Assembly: GCF_009827055.1 (NCBI RefSeq)
Contig: NZ_WUMK01000005.1
Location: 372,001-436,000, forward strand
Length of the DNA: 64,000 nt
Direction of reading: 5' to 3'
Source: Shinella kummerowiae
Lineage (GTDB): Bacteria; Pseudomonadota; Alphaproteobacteria; Rhizobiales; Rhizobiaceae
Shown here: piece after piece, positions 44,260 through 53,302 of the stretch
Layout of the letters: each line of letters opens with the position of its first letter
Position numbering within the stretch: position 1 is the first letter of the stretch
The notes under the pieces: model-generated
Told to the model about the DNA's origin: nothing
What the model saw: the letters and a program-made list of their open reading frames with translations, nothing else
The model's database searches: none
Translations under genes and position numbers: made by a program

Positions 44260-45102
44260 TCAGCGGTGTGAGGCCCAGGGCACCAGGCGCCGTTCGATCA
44301 GCCGGGCGATGTATTCCAGCAGTATGGCAATCAACGCGATGACGATGATGCCGGCGATGACGATGTCGGTGACGAGGAACTGTGCTGCTGACTGGATCAT
44401 GAAGCCGATGCCGCTCGTCGCCGCCACCAGTTCGGCAGCCACCAGCGTCGTCCAGCCTGCACCAAGCGCGATGCGGATGCCGGTGAGGATAGACGGCACG
44501 GAGCTCGGCAGGACGACTTCCGCCAGAACCTGCCATCTGCTCGCGCCGAGTGAACGCGCCGCATTGACGTGATCCTTGGAGACCGCGCGCACGCCGGCGG
44601 AGGTCGACAGGATGATCGAGGGCAGCATGGAAAGCGCAATCACCGTGATCTTCGAAGCCTCGCCGATGCCCACCCAGATGATGATGAGCGGCAGATAGGC
44701 AAGCGGCGGCAGCGGCCGCAGGAACTCGACGATCGGATCGAGAATGCCGCGGCCGACCCGGCTCGTGCCGATCGCGATGCCGGCAGGGATGCCGATGACA
44801 ATCGATGCAATCAGCGCGCCAAAAATACGGGTAAGGCTGGCGCCGACATGCTCCGCGAGCGTCGCATCGACAAAACCCTTCGCGACGAGATTGTAGAGGG
44901 CGAGAACGACCTGTCGCGGTGACGGCAGGAAGACCGGCGAGACCAGCGCATAAGCCGAGGCAAGCCCCCACGCGCCGATGATCAGGACAACGGTGATCGC
45001 CGAAATGACGGCGACCGGCAGGGGACGCGCCGTACGCGGACGGGCGGTTTCCTCAGCCTCGGTCCGTTGCGGCAGGGCGCCGATTTCGGTGGAGAGCGTC
45101 AT
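44260..45102 (-). CDS. tauC: ABC transporter permease, taurine/sulfonate type
   Basis: A 280-residue inner-membrane permease. The coupling loop is VNAARSLGASRWQVLAEVVLP and the last helices are AGWTTLVAAELVAATSGIGFMI, both typical of TauC/SsuC. The start overlaps the end of the ATPase gene (ATGA). Specificity for taurine rather than another sulfonate or nitrate is assumed from the family and the whole operon. Confidence 0.85.
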   Translation of the reverse strand: MTLSTEIGALPQRTEAEETARPRTARPLPVAVISAITVVLIIGAWGLASAYALVSPVFLPSPRQVVLALYNLVAKGFVDATLAEHVGASLTRIFGALIASIVIGIPAGIAIGTSRVGRGILDPIVEFLRPLPPLAYLPLIIIWVGIGEASKITVIALSMLPSIILSTSAGVRAVSKDHVNAARSLGASRWQVLAEVVLPSSVPSILTGIRIALGAGWTTLVAAELVAATSGIGFMIQSAAQFLVTDIVIAGIIVIALIAILLEYIARLIERRLVPWASHR

Positions 45103-45905
45103 GCGGCCATCTCCTCGTCACTGGTGGCATGGATGAGGCCGGTGAGACCCGCATGCATGCGCTTGAAGAGCGGCGAGGCTTTCACGGCGGCCACCGAGGC
45201 GCCGTTCAGCACCTCCGCGTTGAAGCCTGCCTCGATCTCCGCCGTCAGCCGACCAGGATTGGGCGAGAGCACGACGACGCGCGTGCCGAGCAGCAGGGCC
45301 TCCTCTATGCTGTGGGTGATGAGCAAGGCCCCGGCGCCGCTCTCGGCCTTGATACGCAGCAGGAACTCCTGCATGCGCGTGCGGGTCAGCGCATCGAGCG
45401 CACCGAGCGGTTCGTCGAGCAGCAGGAAACGTGGTTCAGCGGCGAGCGCCCGGGCGATGCCGACACGCTGGCGCATGCCGCCGGACAGTTCCCAGATGCG
45501 CCGGTCGCCGGCATTTGCAAGGCCGACGCGGTCGAGAAGCGTGTCGGCACGCGCACGCCGTTCGGCAAGTGGTACGCCCTTCAGCTTGAAGGGAAAGGCG
45601 ATGTTGTCGCGTGCGTCAAGCCAGGGATAAAGCGCATCGTCCTGGAAGACGACCGCCCTGTCGGCGTCGGGGCCGCGAACGGGTTCGCCGTCGACGGTGA
45701 TCGTGCCGGCCGAGGGATCCAGAAAGCCGGCGGCGAGATTGAGCAGGCTCGTCTTGCCCGAGCCGGACCGGCCGATGACGGCGACCAGTTCGTTCGAGGC
45801 GATTTGTAGGTTGATCGTGTCGAGCACAAGTTTCTCGCCGGCGCTGCCGCGGCCGGGCCTTGCCGGGTAGCGCAGCGAAACGTTGCGGAATGTCAGGACG
45901 CTCAT
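45099..45905 (-). CDS. tauB: ABC transporter ATPase, taurine/sulfonate type
   Basis: A 268-residue ATPase: Walker A GRSGSGKTS, the Q-loop region VVFQDDALYPWLDARDNIAF (the D-D-ALYPW wording is typical of TauB), signature [15 protein letters not shown], Walker B FLLLDEPLGALD and H-loop LLITHSIEEAL. It lies between tauA and tauC genes and is part of the same message. Confidence 0.88.
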   Translation of the reverse strand: MSVLTFRNVSLRYPARPGRGSAGEKLVLDTINLQIASNELVAVIGRSGSGKTSLLNLAAGFLDPSAGTITVDGEPVRGPDADRAVVFQDDALYPWLDARDNIAFPFKLKGVPLAERRARADTLLDRVGLANAGDRRIWELSGGMRQRVGIARALAAEPRFLLLDEPLGALDALTRTRMQEFLLRIKAESGAGALLITHSIEEALLLGTRVVVLSPNPGRLTAEIEAGFNAEVLNGASVAAVKASPLFKRMHAGLTGLIHATSDEEMAA

Positions 45906-45999
45906 GGGGCCTCCGGAAATGAGCTGGCATTTTGCTTGGCGATGGCCCGGCGGCGCTTTCGCGCGACCGGGCCATCTCCGCCGCAGGATTTTTGCTGGA

Positions 46000-47004
46000 T
46001 CAGTAGGCGAGCTTCGTTGCGTCGCTTACCCAGCGGGTCGAGACGTAGGGCTTGTAGTCGGAGAGTGCCGCCGGGATCTTGCCCTGTTCCAAAAGGAAGG
46101 CCGAGGTATCGGCAACCGCCTTCACCGTACCGCCGCCAAGCAATGCCTCGCCGGCCTGCTCTTCGAGCGTCGGGAAGATGTAGCCCTTGAGAAGGGCCGG
46201 GACCTCGTCCTGCTTGGCGCCCGTCAGGCGGGCGATCTTTTCAGCTTCCGGCGAGGTCGCGTTCCAGGCATCGGGGTTGGCGCGGTAGGCGGCGGTCGCA
46301 TCGCCGGTCACCTTCACGAAGGCGGTGACGACGTCCGGATGCTCTTCGGCGAACTTCTTACTGACGATCCAAGCGTCGAAGGTCGGGCCGCCCCAGTCCG
46401 CGACGTCCGCAGAGGTGGCCAGAACCTTACCGCTCTTTTTCAGCTGCGCCAGAACCGGATCCCAGACATAGGCGCCATCGATATCGCCGCGCTCCCAGGC
46501 CGCCGCGATTTCCGGCGGTCTCAGGTTGAGGATCTCGACGGACTTGGGATCGACCTTCCAGTGCTTCAACGCGGTCAGCAGGCTGTAATGGGCTGTGGAA
46601 ACGAAGGGTGTCGCGATCTTCTTGCCGGCCAGGTCTTCCGGCTTGTCGATAGACTTGACCGCCAGCGCTTCCGCCTCGCTGATCAGGCCAACGACGAAGA
46701 TCGTCTCGATCGGCAGTTCGCGGCTTGACGCGGCCGCCAGCGGGGAGGAGCCGACATAGCCGATATCGAGCGAGCCGGAGGCGATCGCCGCAATCACGTC
46801 GGCGCCGCCGTCGAATTTCTGCCAGTTGATCTTGGCGCCGGTCACCTTCTCGTAAGTGCCGTCGGCCTGCGGTACGCGCGAGGGCTCGACAATCGGCTGG
46901 TAGCCGATGTTGAGCGTCACCTCTTCGGCAAAGGCGGTGCCGAACGACGCGGCCATGGCAAGGGCGGCGGTCGCGGCAAGCAGGGTTCTGCGGGTAATGG
47001 TCAT
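46000..47004 (-). CDS. tauA: ABC transporter substrate-binding protein, taurine type
   Basis: A 334-residue periplasmic protein with a signal peptide (MTITRRTLLAATAALAMA...FA). NIGYQPIVEPSRVPQADGTYEK and GGADVIAAIASGSLDIGYVGSSPLAAA match TauA, including the serine-rich sulfonate cleft. WERGDIDGAYVWDPVL is the typical middle segment. The gene is first in the tauABC operon, with a long leader that holds a strong hairpin and a TATAAT box. Confidence 0.88.
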   Translation of the reverse strand: MTITRRTLLAATAALAMAASFGTAFAEEVTLNIGYQPIVEPSRVPQADGTYEKVTGAKINWQKFDGGADVIAAIASGSLDIGYVGSSPLAAASSRELPIETIFVVGLISEAEALAVKSIDKPEDLAGKKIATPFVSTAHYSLLTALKHWKVDPKSVEILNLRPPEIAAAWERGDIDGAYVWDPVLAQLKKSGKVLATSADVADWGGPTFDAWIVSKKFAEEHPDVVTAFVKVTGDATAAYRANPDAWNATSPEAEKIARLTGAKQDEVPALLKGYIFPTLEEQAGEALLGGGTVKAVADTSAFLLEQGKIPAALSDYKPYVSTRWVSDATKLAY

Positions 47005-47520
47005 GGTCCTCTCCTCAAGTTGCCGTTGCCCGAGGTTGGTGCGGGCCGGTTTCTAAAAATTATATAATCAATAAATTTAGTAGAGAAATTTTTGCCTCAA
47101 TTTGACGGCGCTTCGGCGATTGCTTTTGCGTTTTGCGAAAGCAATCGCCGAAAACGGCTGGCGTCTATATCCTGCGATGCCGGAGGTGCGATGGAGGCGC
47201 TGAAAAGGGCGAAAAGAACAATTTGCCGGCAAAACCGATGCAGATTGGGCACGTCGCGCTGAAACCTACATAAGAGCTTGACAAAAGACGCCAATTTCCT
47301 TGCGGCAACCCACGCAAATAAATTATACCGTTTTTATATGTTTTTTGCACTTCGGTGCCAAGAATGAGCCAGAATCACCCGGCATGGGTGAGCCGATCGA
47401 TCTTCCCGAAGACGACGGCCGGAAAGACGGCGGATAGACCCCCTGGGACGCGGGATGCACGCGTCCGCGCTCCCGGGCGTATCCGGACGATGCCCCAGTG
47501 CTGATGGAAAGCAGACCGAC
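47005..47520. promoter_or_regulatory. 516-bp divergent promoter region between tauA and the Rrf2 gene
   Basis: The region holds no gene. On the minus strand, TATAAT (47059-47064) is a perfect -10 box for tauA with a weak -35 (TTCTCT, 47082-47087) in an A/T-rich stretch. A 15-bp hairpin lies at 47112-47152. On the plus strand a perfect TTGACA stands at 47278-47283 but lacks a -10 at the right distance. The rest shows nothing I can name. Confidence 0.5.
47112..47152. repeat. perfect 15-bp inverted repeat upstream of tauA
   Basis: TTCGGCGATTGCTTT and AAAGCAATCGCCGAA pair perfectly across an 11-base loop (TGCGTTTTGCG). It lies beyond the putative tauA promoter and has no T-tract on either side, so it may be a regulator site or a mobile palindromic element rather than a terminator. 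Confidence 0.75.
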
Positions 47521-47985
47521 ATGCTGACGAAAAAAGGAAAATACGGACTGAAGGCGCTGGTGGACCTGGCGCGCCTGGGGCCTGGCGAAACGGCGTTCGT
47601 GGCCGAAATTGCGCTGCGCAACAATATTCCGAAGAAGTTCCTCGATACGATCCTGCTCGAACTGCGCAATGCCGGCATGCTGCGGTCGAAGAAGGGTCCG
47701 GGCGGCGGTTACTCGCTGTCCCATCCGGCTTCCGAAATCCGCATCGGCCATGCCATCCGCGTGCTCGACGGACCGCTCGCACCCATTCGCTGCGCCAGCC
47801 GCACGGCTTTTGAAGCCTGCGAAGACTGCGCCGATCCGGAAACCTGTCAGGTCCGTCGCGCAATGACGGATGTGCGCGACGCCATTGCCTCCATCCTCGA
47901 CACGATGACGCTGGAACAGTTCGTAGCTGTTCCAGGTGCTGCTGCCATCATCGACGAGGAAGAACTGGAAAAGCGCGTCGGCTGA
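47521..47985 (+). CDS. Rrf2-family transcriptional regulator
   Basis: A 154-residue regulator. The winged helix is at residues 1-70 (MLTKKGKYGLKALVDLA, NNIPKKFLDTILLELRNAGML, GPGGGYSLSHPA). C91, C100, C103 and C109 form a cluster (RCASRTAFEACEDCADPETC) that in IscR, NsrR and related proteins binds an Fe-S centre. ATG 47521 is preceded by GGAAAG. It is divergent from tauABC, so a role in sulfur or cysteine control is likely. Confidence 0.88.
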   Translation: MLTKKGKYGLKALVDLARLGPGETAFVAEIALRNNIPKKFLDTILLELRNAGMLRSKKGPGGGYSLSHPASEIRIGHAIRVLDGPLAPIRCASRTAFEACEDCADPETCQVRRAMTDVRDAIASILDTMTLEQFVAVPGAAAIIDEEELEKRVG

Positions 47986-47992
47986 CCCCCTG

Positions 47993-48016
47993 GGCGGCCT
48001 TTGCACGGCCGCCTTT
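47993..48016. terminator. bidirectional terminator
   Basis: GGCGGCC and GGCCGCC form a 7-bp stem with a 7-base loop, followed by TTT, 8 bases after the Rrf2 stop and 11 bases from the end of the convergent XRE gene. Confidence 0.7.
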
Positions 48017-48026
48017 CAGTACTGCT

Positions 48027-48632
48027 CTAAAAATTCGGCGGGCTGATCGCCCACAGCACCACGGCGTCCCGTTGTCCGGGGTTTCGGTAGCGGTGCGGCT
48101 CGCCGGCCGAATAGGAGCAACTATCTCCCTCGTGGAGATGGAAGCGCCGCTCCCCGACCCAGATTTCCAATTCCCCGGACAGCACGAAGCCGACGCCGTC
48201 GCCGGTATGGCTGTAGCTTTCCGCGCTCTCGCTGCCGGGCGGCAGGTTGGTGTAGATCAGCTCAACCTGCAGGCTCATTTTCGGCGTCAGCAACTCGTCG
48301 ACGATGCCCTGCTCATACTGGATCTTCAGCCGGTTGCCGCGCCGGACCACATAGCCATGCTCGTCCTGCGGCACGCGTGAGGCGCCGGCGAAGAACCATT
48401 GAACGGTCACGCCGAGACTGCGGGCAATCCCCACCAGCGCGGGGATCGACGGATAGGCGAGGTTGCGCTCGATCTGGCTGATATAGCCGGTCGAAAGCCC
48501 GGCGCTGTCGGCCAGTTGCGCCAGCGTCATCTTGCGCCGCTTGCGCAGGTCGCGAATACGTTCGCCGAGAACCGCATCGCCATCGGCCGGATCGGCCGAC
48601 GGGTTGATGCCGGCATGGTCGTCAGAGGCCAT
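48027..48632 (-). CDS. XRE-cupin transcriptional regulator
   Basis: A 201-residue regulator: an XRE helix-turn-helix (about residues 24-80, RIRDLRKRRKMTLAQLADSAG and LSTGYISQIERN) and a C-terminal cupin (SYSHTGDGVGFVLSGELEIWV and GDSCSYSAGEPHRYRNPG). Such regulators sense small ligands such as amines or amino acids. ATG 48632 is used; the frame opens earlier at 48701 but starts outside any ribosome site. It is divergent from the flavoprotein gene and probably controls it through the inverted repeat at 48713-48740. Confidence 0.88.
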   Translation of the reverse strand: MASDDHAGINPSADPADGDAVLGERIRDLRKRRKMTLAQLADSAGLSTGYISQIERNLAYPSIPALVGIARSLGVTVQWFFAGASRVPQDEHGYVVRRGNRLKIQYEQGIVDELLTPKMSLQVELIYTNLPPGSESAESYSHTGDGVGFVLSGELEIWVGERRFHLHEGDSCSYSAGEPHRYRNPGQRDAVVLWAISPPNF

Positions 48633-48712
48633 TGCTGCCTTTTCCTTCGCTGCGCAAACATGGAGGACAGTGCATGCACACCTCTGCGTGAATGACAACA
48701 AATTTTGCCCAA

Positions 48713-48740
48713 AGTAAAAATCATGTATGTATTTTTTACT
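48713..48740. promoter_or_regulatory. candidate XRE operator
   Basis: AGTAAAAA (48713-48720) and TTTTTACT (48733-48740) are perfect inverted arms with a 12-base spacer, in an A/T-rich island between the XRE-cupin regulator and the flavoprotein gene. Confidence 0.5.
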
Positions 48741-48798
48741 GAGGATAAAATATGCATGGAAAAGCTTTCGCAGTCACGGCAGGAGGAGGCCGGGTTTC

Positions 48799-50757
48799 AT
48801 GACGGCAGACGCATTCCCCCATCTGTTTCAGCCGCTGCAGATCCGCAGCGTGCGCCTGAAGAATCGCATCATGTCGTCCGGCCACGATACGACACTGCCG
48901 ACCGACGGACTGATCAACGATGCACTGATTGCCTATCACGCCGCGCGGGCGCAGGGCGGGGCGGGGCTGATCGTCAGCCAGGTGGCTGGCGTGCATGAGA
49001 CGGCACGCTATACCTCGCACATGCTCATGGCGGTCAGCGACGACTGTATCGAGGGCTATCGACGGCTTGCGGAGATCTGTCACGCCGAGGGATGTGCGCT
49101 GTTCTCGCAGCTTTTCCATCCCGGGCGCGAGATCATGGAGGGCGGTGACGGGCTTTTGACCGTTGCCTACGCGCCGTCCGTCTCGCCGAACGAGCGTTTT
49201 CGCGTGATGCCGCGCCAGCTCGATCAAAGCATGATCGACGAGATCGTCGCCGGTTATGCCGCCGCGGCGCGCCGCATGCATGCGGCCGGTATCGACGGCG
49301 TCGAATTCGTCGCAAGCCATGGCTACCTGCCTGCCCAGTTCTTCAATCCCCGGGTCAACCGGCGCAGTGACGCCTATGGCGGCGCGCTGGAAAACCGGCT
49401 GCGTTTTGCCGTGGACGCACTCAAGGCCATGCGTGCCGAGACGTCGGAGGATTTCGTCATCGGCATGCGCATCAGCACCAGCGAGCGTGACGAACAGGGG
49501 CTGACGGGCGACGAGGCGCTCGACATCTGTCGCCGGCTCGAGCCCCTGCTGGACTATGTGAGCCTGACGGCCGGAACCTCCGCCTCGCTCGGCGGCGCCG
49601 TACACATCGTGCCGCCCATGGCCTATCGCAATGCCTATCTCGCCGGCGATGCCGCGCGGTTTCGCCAGGCGCTTGCCATTCCCGTCTTCGTCACCGGCCG
49701 TATCAACCAGCCGCAGGAGGCTGAGGCGGTTGTTGCGAGTGGCTCCGCCGATGTCTGCGGCATGACGCGGGCGATGATCTGCGATCCGGCCATGCCGGGC
49801 AAAGCCGAGGCGGGACAGACCGACAATATCCGCGCCTGCATCGCCTGCAACCAGGCTTGTATCGGCCACTTTCATCGCGGCGTGCCGATTTCCTGCATCC
49901 AGCACCCCGAAACCGGGCGCGAGCTGAAATTCGGTACACTCGCGCCGGCCGCGCGGCCGAAATCCGTCATGGTGATCGGCGGCGGGCCGGCAGGCCTCAA
50001 GGCCGCGGCGGTTGCCGGCAGTCGCGGGCATCGCGTGACGCTTTATGAAGCCGCGCCACAACTCGGCGGCCAGGCGCTGCTTGCCCAGCAGCTTCCCAGA
50101 CGCGCCGAATTCGGCGGCATCGTCACCAACCTTGCCCGCGAGGTGGAGCGGGCCAATGTCCGCGTCGTCCGCGGCACGCGGGTCGACCGCGCGCTGGTGG
50201 AGACGGAAAAACCGGATGCCGTGATCCTTGCCACCGGCGCGAAACCCTATCGGCCCGACATCGAGCAGGATGGCAGTATCCAGATCGTCGATGCATGGCA
50301 GGTGTTGCGCCGTGAGGTGAAAACCGGCAGCCGCGTCGTCGTCGCGGACTGGCGCTGCGACTGGATCGGCCCGGGCATTGCCGAACTGCTGACGGGCGAG
50401 GGGTGCAGCGTCGAGCTCGCCGTCAACGGCACCCATGCGGCCGAACTCCTGCCGCTCTATGTGCGCGACAACATCGTCGCCGAACTGCACCGCATCGGCG
50501 TGCGCACCACGCCCTATGCCCGCCTCTACGGCTGTGATGGAGGGACTGTCTACATGCAGCACACGGTGAGCGAGTTGCCGATCCTGTTCGAGGACGTGGA
50601 GACGCTGGTGCTCTGTCTTGGCCATGAGCCGGTGGACGAACTCGGGGAGATGCTGCGGAGCCTGGTGCCGGAAGTCCACATCATCGGCGACAGCCTCGCC
50701 CCCCGCACCGCCGAAGAGGCGGTTTACGAGGGACTAAAGGTCGGTGCCTTCCTATAG
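48799..50757 (+). CDS. Fe-S flavoprotein: Old Yellow Enzyme/dienoyl-CoA reductase or demethylase type
   Basis: A 652-residue protein. Residues 1-350 form an OYE TIM barrel (FQPLQIRSVRLKNRI, QLFHPGRE, HGYLPAQFFNPRVNRRSD, the last a strong family mark). The Fe-S ligands are C-x2-C-x3-C and a fourth cysteine in ACIACNQACIGHFHRGVPISC. The C-terminal half has a FAD/NAD fold starting VMVIGGGPAGLKAA. Relatives are 2,4-dienoyl-CoA reductase, trimethylamine dehydrogenase and rhizobial betaine demethylases. ATG 48799 follows AGGAGGAGG. With amine-type transporters nearby, demethylation of a methylated amine or betaine is likely, but not proven. Confidence 0.88.
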   Translation: MTADAFPHLFQPLQIRSVRLKNRIMSSGHDTTLPTDGLINDALIAYHAARAQGGAGLIVSQVAGVHETARYTSHMLMAVSDDCIEGYRRLAEICHAEGCALFSQLFHPGREIMEGGDGLLTVAYAPSVSPNERFRVMPRQLDQSMIDEIVAGYAAAARRMHAAGIDGVEFVASHGYLPAQFFNPRVNRRSDAYGGALENRLRFAVDALKAMRAETSEDFVIGMRISTSERDEQGLTGDEALDICRRLEPLLDYVSLTAGTSASLGGAVHIVPPMAYRNAYLAGDAARFRQALAIPVFVTGRINQPQEAEAVVASGSADVCGMTRAMICDPAMPGKAEAGQTDNIRACIACNQACIGHFHRGVPISCIQHPETGRELKFGTLAPAARPKSVMVIGGGPAGLKAAAVAGSRGHRVTLYEAAPQLGGQALLAQQLPRRAEFGGIVTNLAREVERANVRVVRGTRVDRALVETEKPDAVILATGAKPYRPDIEQDGSIQIVDAWQVLRREVKTGSRVVVADWRCDWIGPGIAELLTGEGCSVELAVNGTHAAELLPLYVRDNIVAELHRIGVRTTPYARLYGCDGGTVYMQHTVSELPILFEDVETLVLCLGHEPVDELGEMLRSLVPEVHIIGDSLAPRTAEEAVYEGLKVGAFL

Positions 50758-50792
50758 AGATCGCGAGGCGCTTGGCGTGCGCCCTTTAATCG

Positions 50793-52109
50793 TCAAAGCG
50801 TCTTCAACACATCGCCCAGCGCATCCACCAGCATGTCGGCATTCTCGCGGGAGAAGACGAGCGGCGGGCGGATCTTGAGGACGTTGGCCCGCGGGCCGGA
50901 GGCACTGATGAGGATGCGCCGTTCGCGCAGGCCATTGACGATGCGGGTGGTGAGCGCGGCGTCGGGGCTCTTGGCCGCCGGGTCGGCGACGATTTCGACG
51001 CCAATGAACAGGCCGGAGCCGCGCACGTCGCCGATGGCGTGATAGCGGTCGGCAAGGCTGTTCAGGCCGTCCATCAGGTGACGCCCGACCTCCAGCGCAT
51101 TCTGCTGCAAGCCCTCCGCCCGGATCGTGTCGAGCACGGCCTTGCCGGCTGCGGCAGCGATGGGATTGCCGCCGAACGTATTGAAATAGCGTGCGCGCGG
51201 GCCGAATTCGGCAATCACGTCCGGCCGCAGCACGATACCCGCCATCGGGTAACCGTTGCCCATCGGCTTGCCGATTGTCACCATGTCGGGTGAAACGCCG
51301 TGGCGCTCGAAACCCCACATGGCTTCGCCGGTGCGGCCGAAACCCGGTTGTACCTCGTCGGCAACGAAGAGGCCGCCCGCCGCATGGATCGCATCGACCG
51401 CCGACTTCAAAAAGCCCTTCGGTCCGGCGAAAATGCCGTCGCTGGAAAAGATCGTGTCGGTAATCAGCATGGCCGGCTTGATGCCGTGGCGTTGGAGATC
51501 AGCGATGGCGGCGCGCACGTCGCGGCCGAATTTCTCCATCATCTCTTCCGGCGAATGGCGATAGCTGTCCGGCGCGGGTACGGTGCGCACATGCGGCCCG
51601 AGCGTCACCGATTCACCAAGCGACGGCGAGAATTCGGCGACCGCGCTCGTCAGGCCATGATAGGCGAGTTCCGTCGCGATGATCCCCGTTCCGCCCGTGA
51701 CATAACGGGCGATGCGCACGGCGAGGTCATTTGCCTCGCTGCCCGTGCAGGTGAACATGGCCTGGCTGAGCGCTTCGGGAAAGCTTGCCGTCAGCGCCTC
51801 GGCATAGTCGATGATGCCTTCGTGCAGGTAGCGCGTATGGGTGTTGAGCACCGCCGTCTGCTTGGTGATCGCCTCCACCACGCGGGGATGGCAATGGCCG
51901 AGCGAGGCGACGTTGTTATAGGCGTCGAGATATTTTTCGCCCGAGGCGTCGTAGAGGAAGACGCCTTCGCCGCGCACCAGATGCAGCGGCTTTTCGTAGA
52001 ACAGGCGGTAGGCAGGGCCGAGCACCTTTTCCCGTCGGGCAATCAGCGCCCGTTCGGTCTCGTTCAGCCGCTCGAAATCGTCCTGCGAAAATGCATTCAC
52101 CATTGACAT
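50793..52109 (-). CDS. class III PLP-dependent enzyme (aminotransferase or phospho-lyase)
   Basis: A 438-residue fold-type I PLP enzyme: TCTGSEANDLA for phosphate binding, DEVQPGFGRTG with D251, and the Schiff-base lysine K281 in VTIGKPMGNGYP. LHLVRGEGVFLYDASG and NNVASLGHCHPRV fit class III enzymes and, in particular, the AGXT2L1/L2 group. Its start is two bases from the stop of the kinase gene. In animals a kinase of that same APH family (hydroxylysine kinase) is paired with a phospho-lyase of this type, and fused or adjacent forms occur in bacteria. Therefore a phospho-lyase on a phosphorylated amino alcohol is more likely than a transaminase. Confidence 0.85.
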   Translation of the reverse strand: MSMVNAFSQDDFERLNETERALIARREKVLGPAYRLFYEKPLHLVRGEGVFLYDASGEKYLDAYNNVASLGHCHPRVVEAITKQTAVLNTHTRYLHEGIIDYAEALTASFPEALSQAMFTCTGSEANDLAVRIARYVTGGTGIIATELAYHGLTSAVAEFSPSLGESVTLGPHVRTVPAPDSYRHSPEEMMEKFGRDVRAAIADLQRHGIKPAMLITDTIFSSDGIFAGPKGFLKSAVDAIHAAGGLFVADEVQPGFGRTGEAMWGFERHGVSPDMVTIGKPMGNGYPMAGIVLRPDVIAEFGPRARYFNTFGGNPIAAAAGKAVLDTIRAEGLQQNALEVGRHLMDGLNSLADRYHAIGDVRGSGLFIGVEIVADPAAKSPDAALTTRIVNGLRERRILISASGPRANVLKIRPPLVFSRENADMLVDALGDVLKTL

Positions 52110-52111
52110 GG

Positions 52112-53161
52112 TCAGGCCTCGGAAAGGTTGGGCACGAGCCGTTTCAGCCCGGCGGGTGTCAGATCGGATATGTTTTGCAGGCCCCGCCAGGCGGTGGCGT
52201 GGTTGCGCATGATGTAGTCGCGGTTCTCCGGGAAGCGCGCGGAGCGCCATTCGGCGATGATGATGGACATCGCCAGCCGGCAACGGCAAAGCAGCGGCAG
52301 AAGCGCGATCTCGGCGGGCTCAAGCGGGCGTGCCGACAGGAAGCCTTCGAGAAGGGCACGTGTGCGCGCCTGCCAGTTGTCTGTTGCGAGATGATAGGAC
52401 AGCCCGACGGCGAGATCGTTGATTAGCGGCGCATGCACCATGTCGCCGAAATCGATGATGCCGACCACGTGGGTGGGCGATGCGGGATCGAGCAGGATGT
52501 TGTGCGGATTGAAATCGTTGTGGATGATCTGCCGCCGCTTCAGCGCGGCGATCGCCGGCAGGGCGTGCTCGAATTCCGCAATCACGCCCGCTGCCTGCGT
52601 CCGGCGCTCTGGCGCGACATGATCGACGACGGCGGCCAGATCGAGCGTATGGGAGATGTCCCACATCAGCTTTCCGGCAGGCGGGCGGCCGTCATAGGCC
52701 TCAAGCCCAAGACCGAGCTCCGCCAGCGCCCGGCCGACGTTGCGGCTCTGGGCTTCGGTCGTGGGTGTGCGATATTGCAGTTCTCCCGGCAGGAAGGTGA
52801 GGAGGCGCATGATGCGCGGGCCGTCGGCGGTGGCCAGCGTGCGGCTCTGTTCGCCGTCCTTCGTGCGCACCAGCCGCGGCACGGGCACCGTAGGGGCAGC
52901 GGCTTCAAGATGCAGCAGCGCGCCGTCCTGGAATTCCAGCGCGGCAGGATCCTCGGCAGGATTGGCGAGCTTGAGGACAAAATCCGTGCCGTCCGCGCGG
53001 GTGAAGAGGAAAGTTTCGTCCCGCTCGCTCGAAAGCCGTTTGACGGTGCCGGAAAGGCCGTACACATCCTCGACCGCCAGTCTCGCGTCGTCGAGCGACG
53101 TCACGCTCCATGTCGCCGACATGGAATCCGGTTTCTTGGCGGCGGGCGATCGCTCCGTCAT
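52112..53161 (-). CDS. APH-family kinase, hydroxylysine-kinase-like
   Basis: A 349-residue kinase: ATP lysine K64 (FVLKLAN), catalytic loop HNDFNPHN (H214, D216, N221) and metal site DFGDM (D237). GGAG stands six bases before the ATG. It precedes the PLP enzyme in one operon, so the kinase would phosphorylate an amino alcohol or hydroxylated amino acid and the lyase would remove ammonia and phosphate together. The promoter region is shared with the divergent GntR gene. Confidence 0.85.
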   Translation of the reverse strand: MTERSPAAKKPDSMSATWSVTSLDDARLAVEDVYGLSGTVKRLSSERDETFLFTRADGTDFVLKLANPAEDPAALEFQDGALLHLEAAAPTVPVPRLVRTKDGEQSRTLATADGPRIMRLLTFLPGELQYRTPTTEAQSRNVGRALAELGLGLEAYDGRPPAGKLMWDISHTLDLAAVVDHVAPERRTQAAGVIAEFEHALPAIAALKRRQIIHNDFNPHNILLDPASPTHVVGIIDFGDMVHAPLINDLAVGLSYHLATDNWQARTRALLEGFLSARPLEPAEIALLPLLCRCRLAMSIIIAEWRSARFPENRDYIMRNHATAWRGLQNISDLTPAGLKRLVPNLSEA

Positions 53162-53302
53162 GTTTGCTCCGTTGATGCGGCGGTCCGCATGGGTCTTGCC
53201 TGTTTTGTCCCGCTGTTGAAGATACTCACGGCGGGACTATGGGTCGTCCGGTAGAGAAAGATACCATCTGGCAGAGGCTCATACTTGAAACACGTCAAAA
53301 AA

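Noticed and set aside
47278-47283. Promoter for the Rrf2 gene based on a perfect TTGACA
   Set aside because: No acceptable -10 box lies 16-19 bases downstream; kept only as a note in the intergenic entry.
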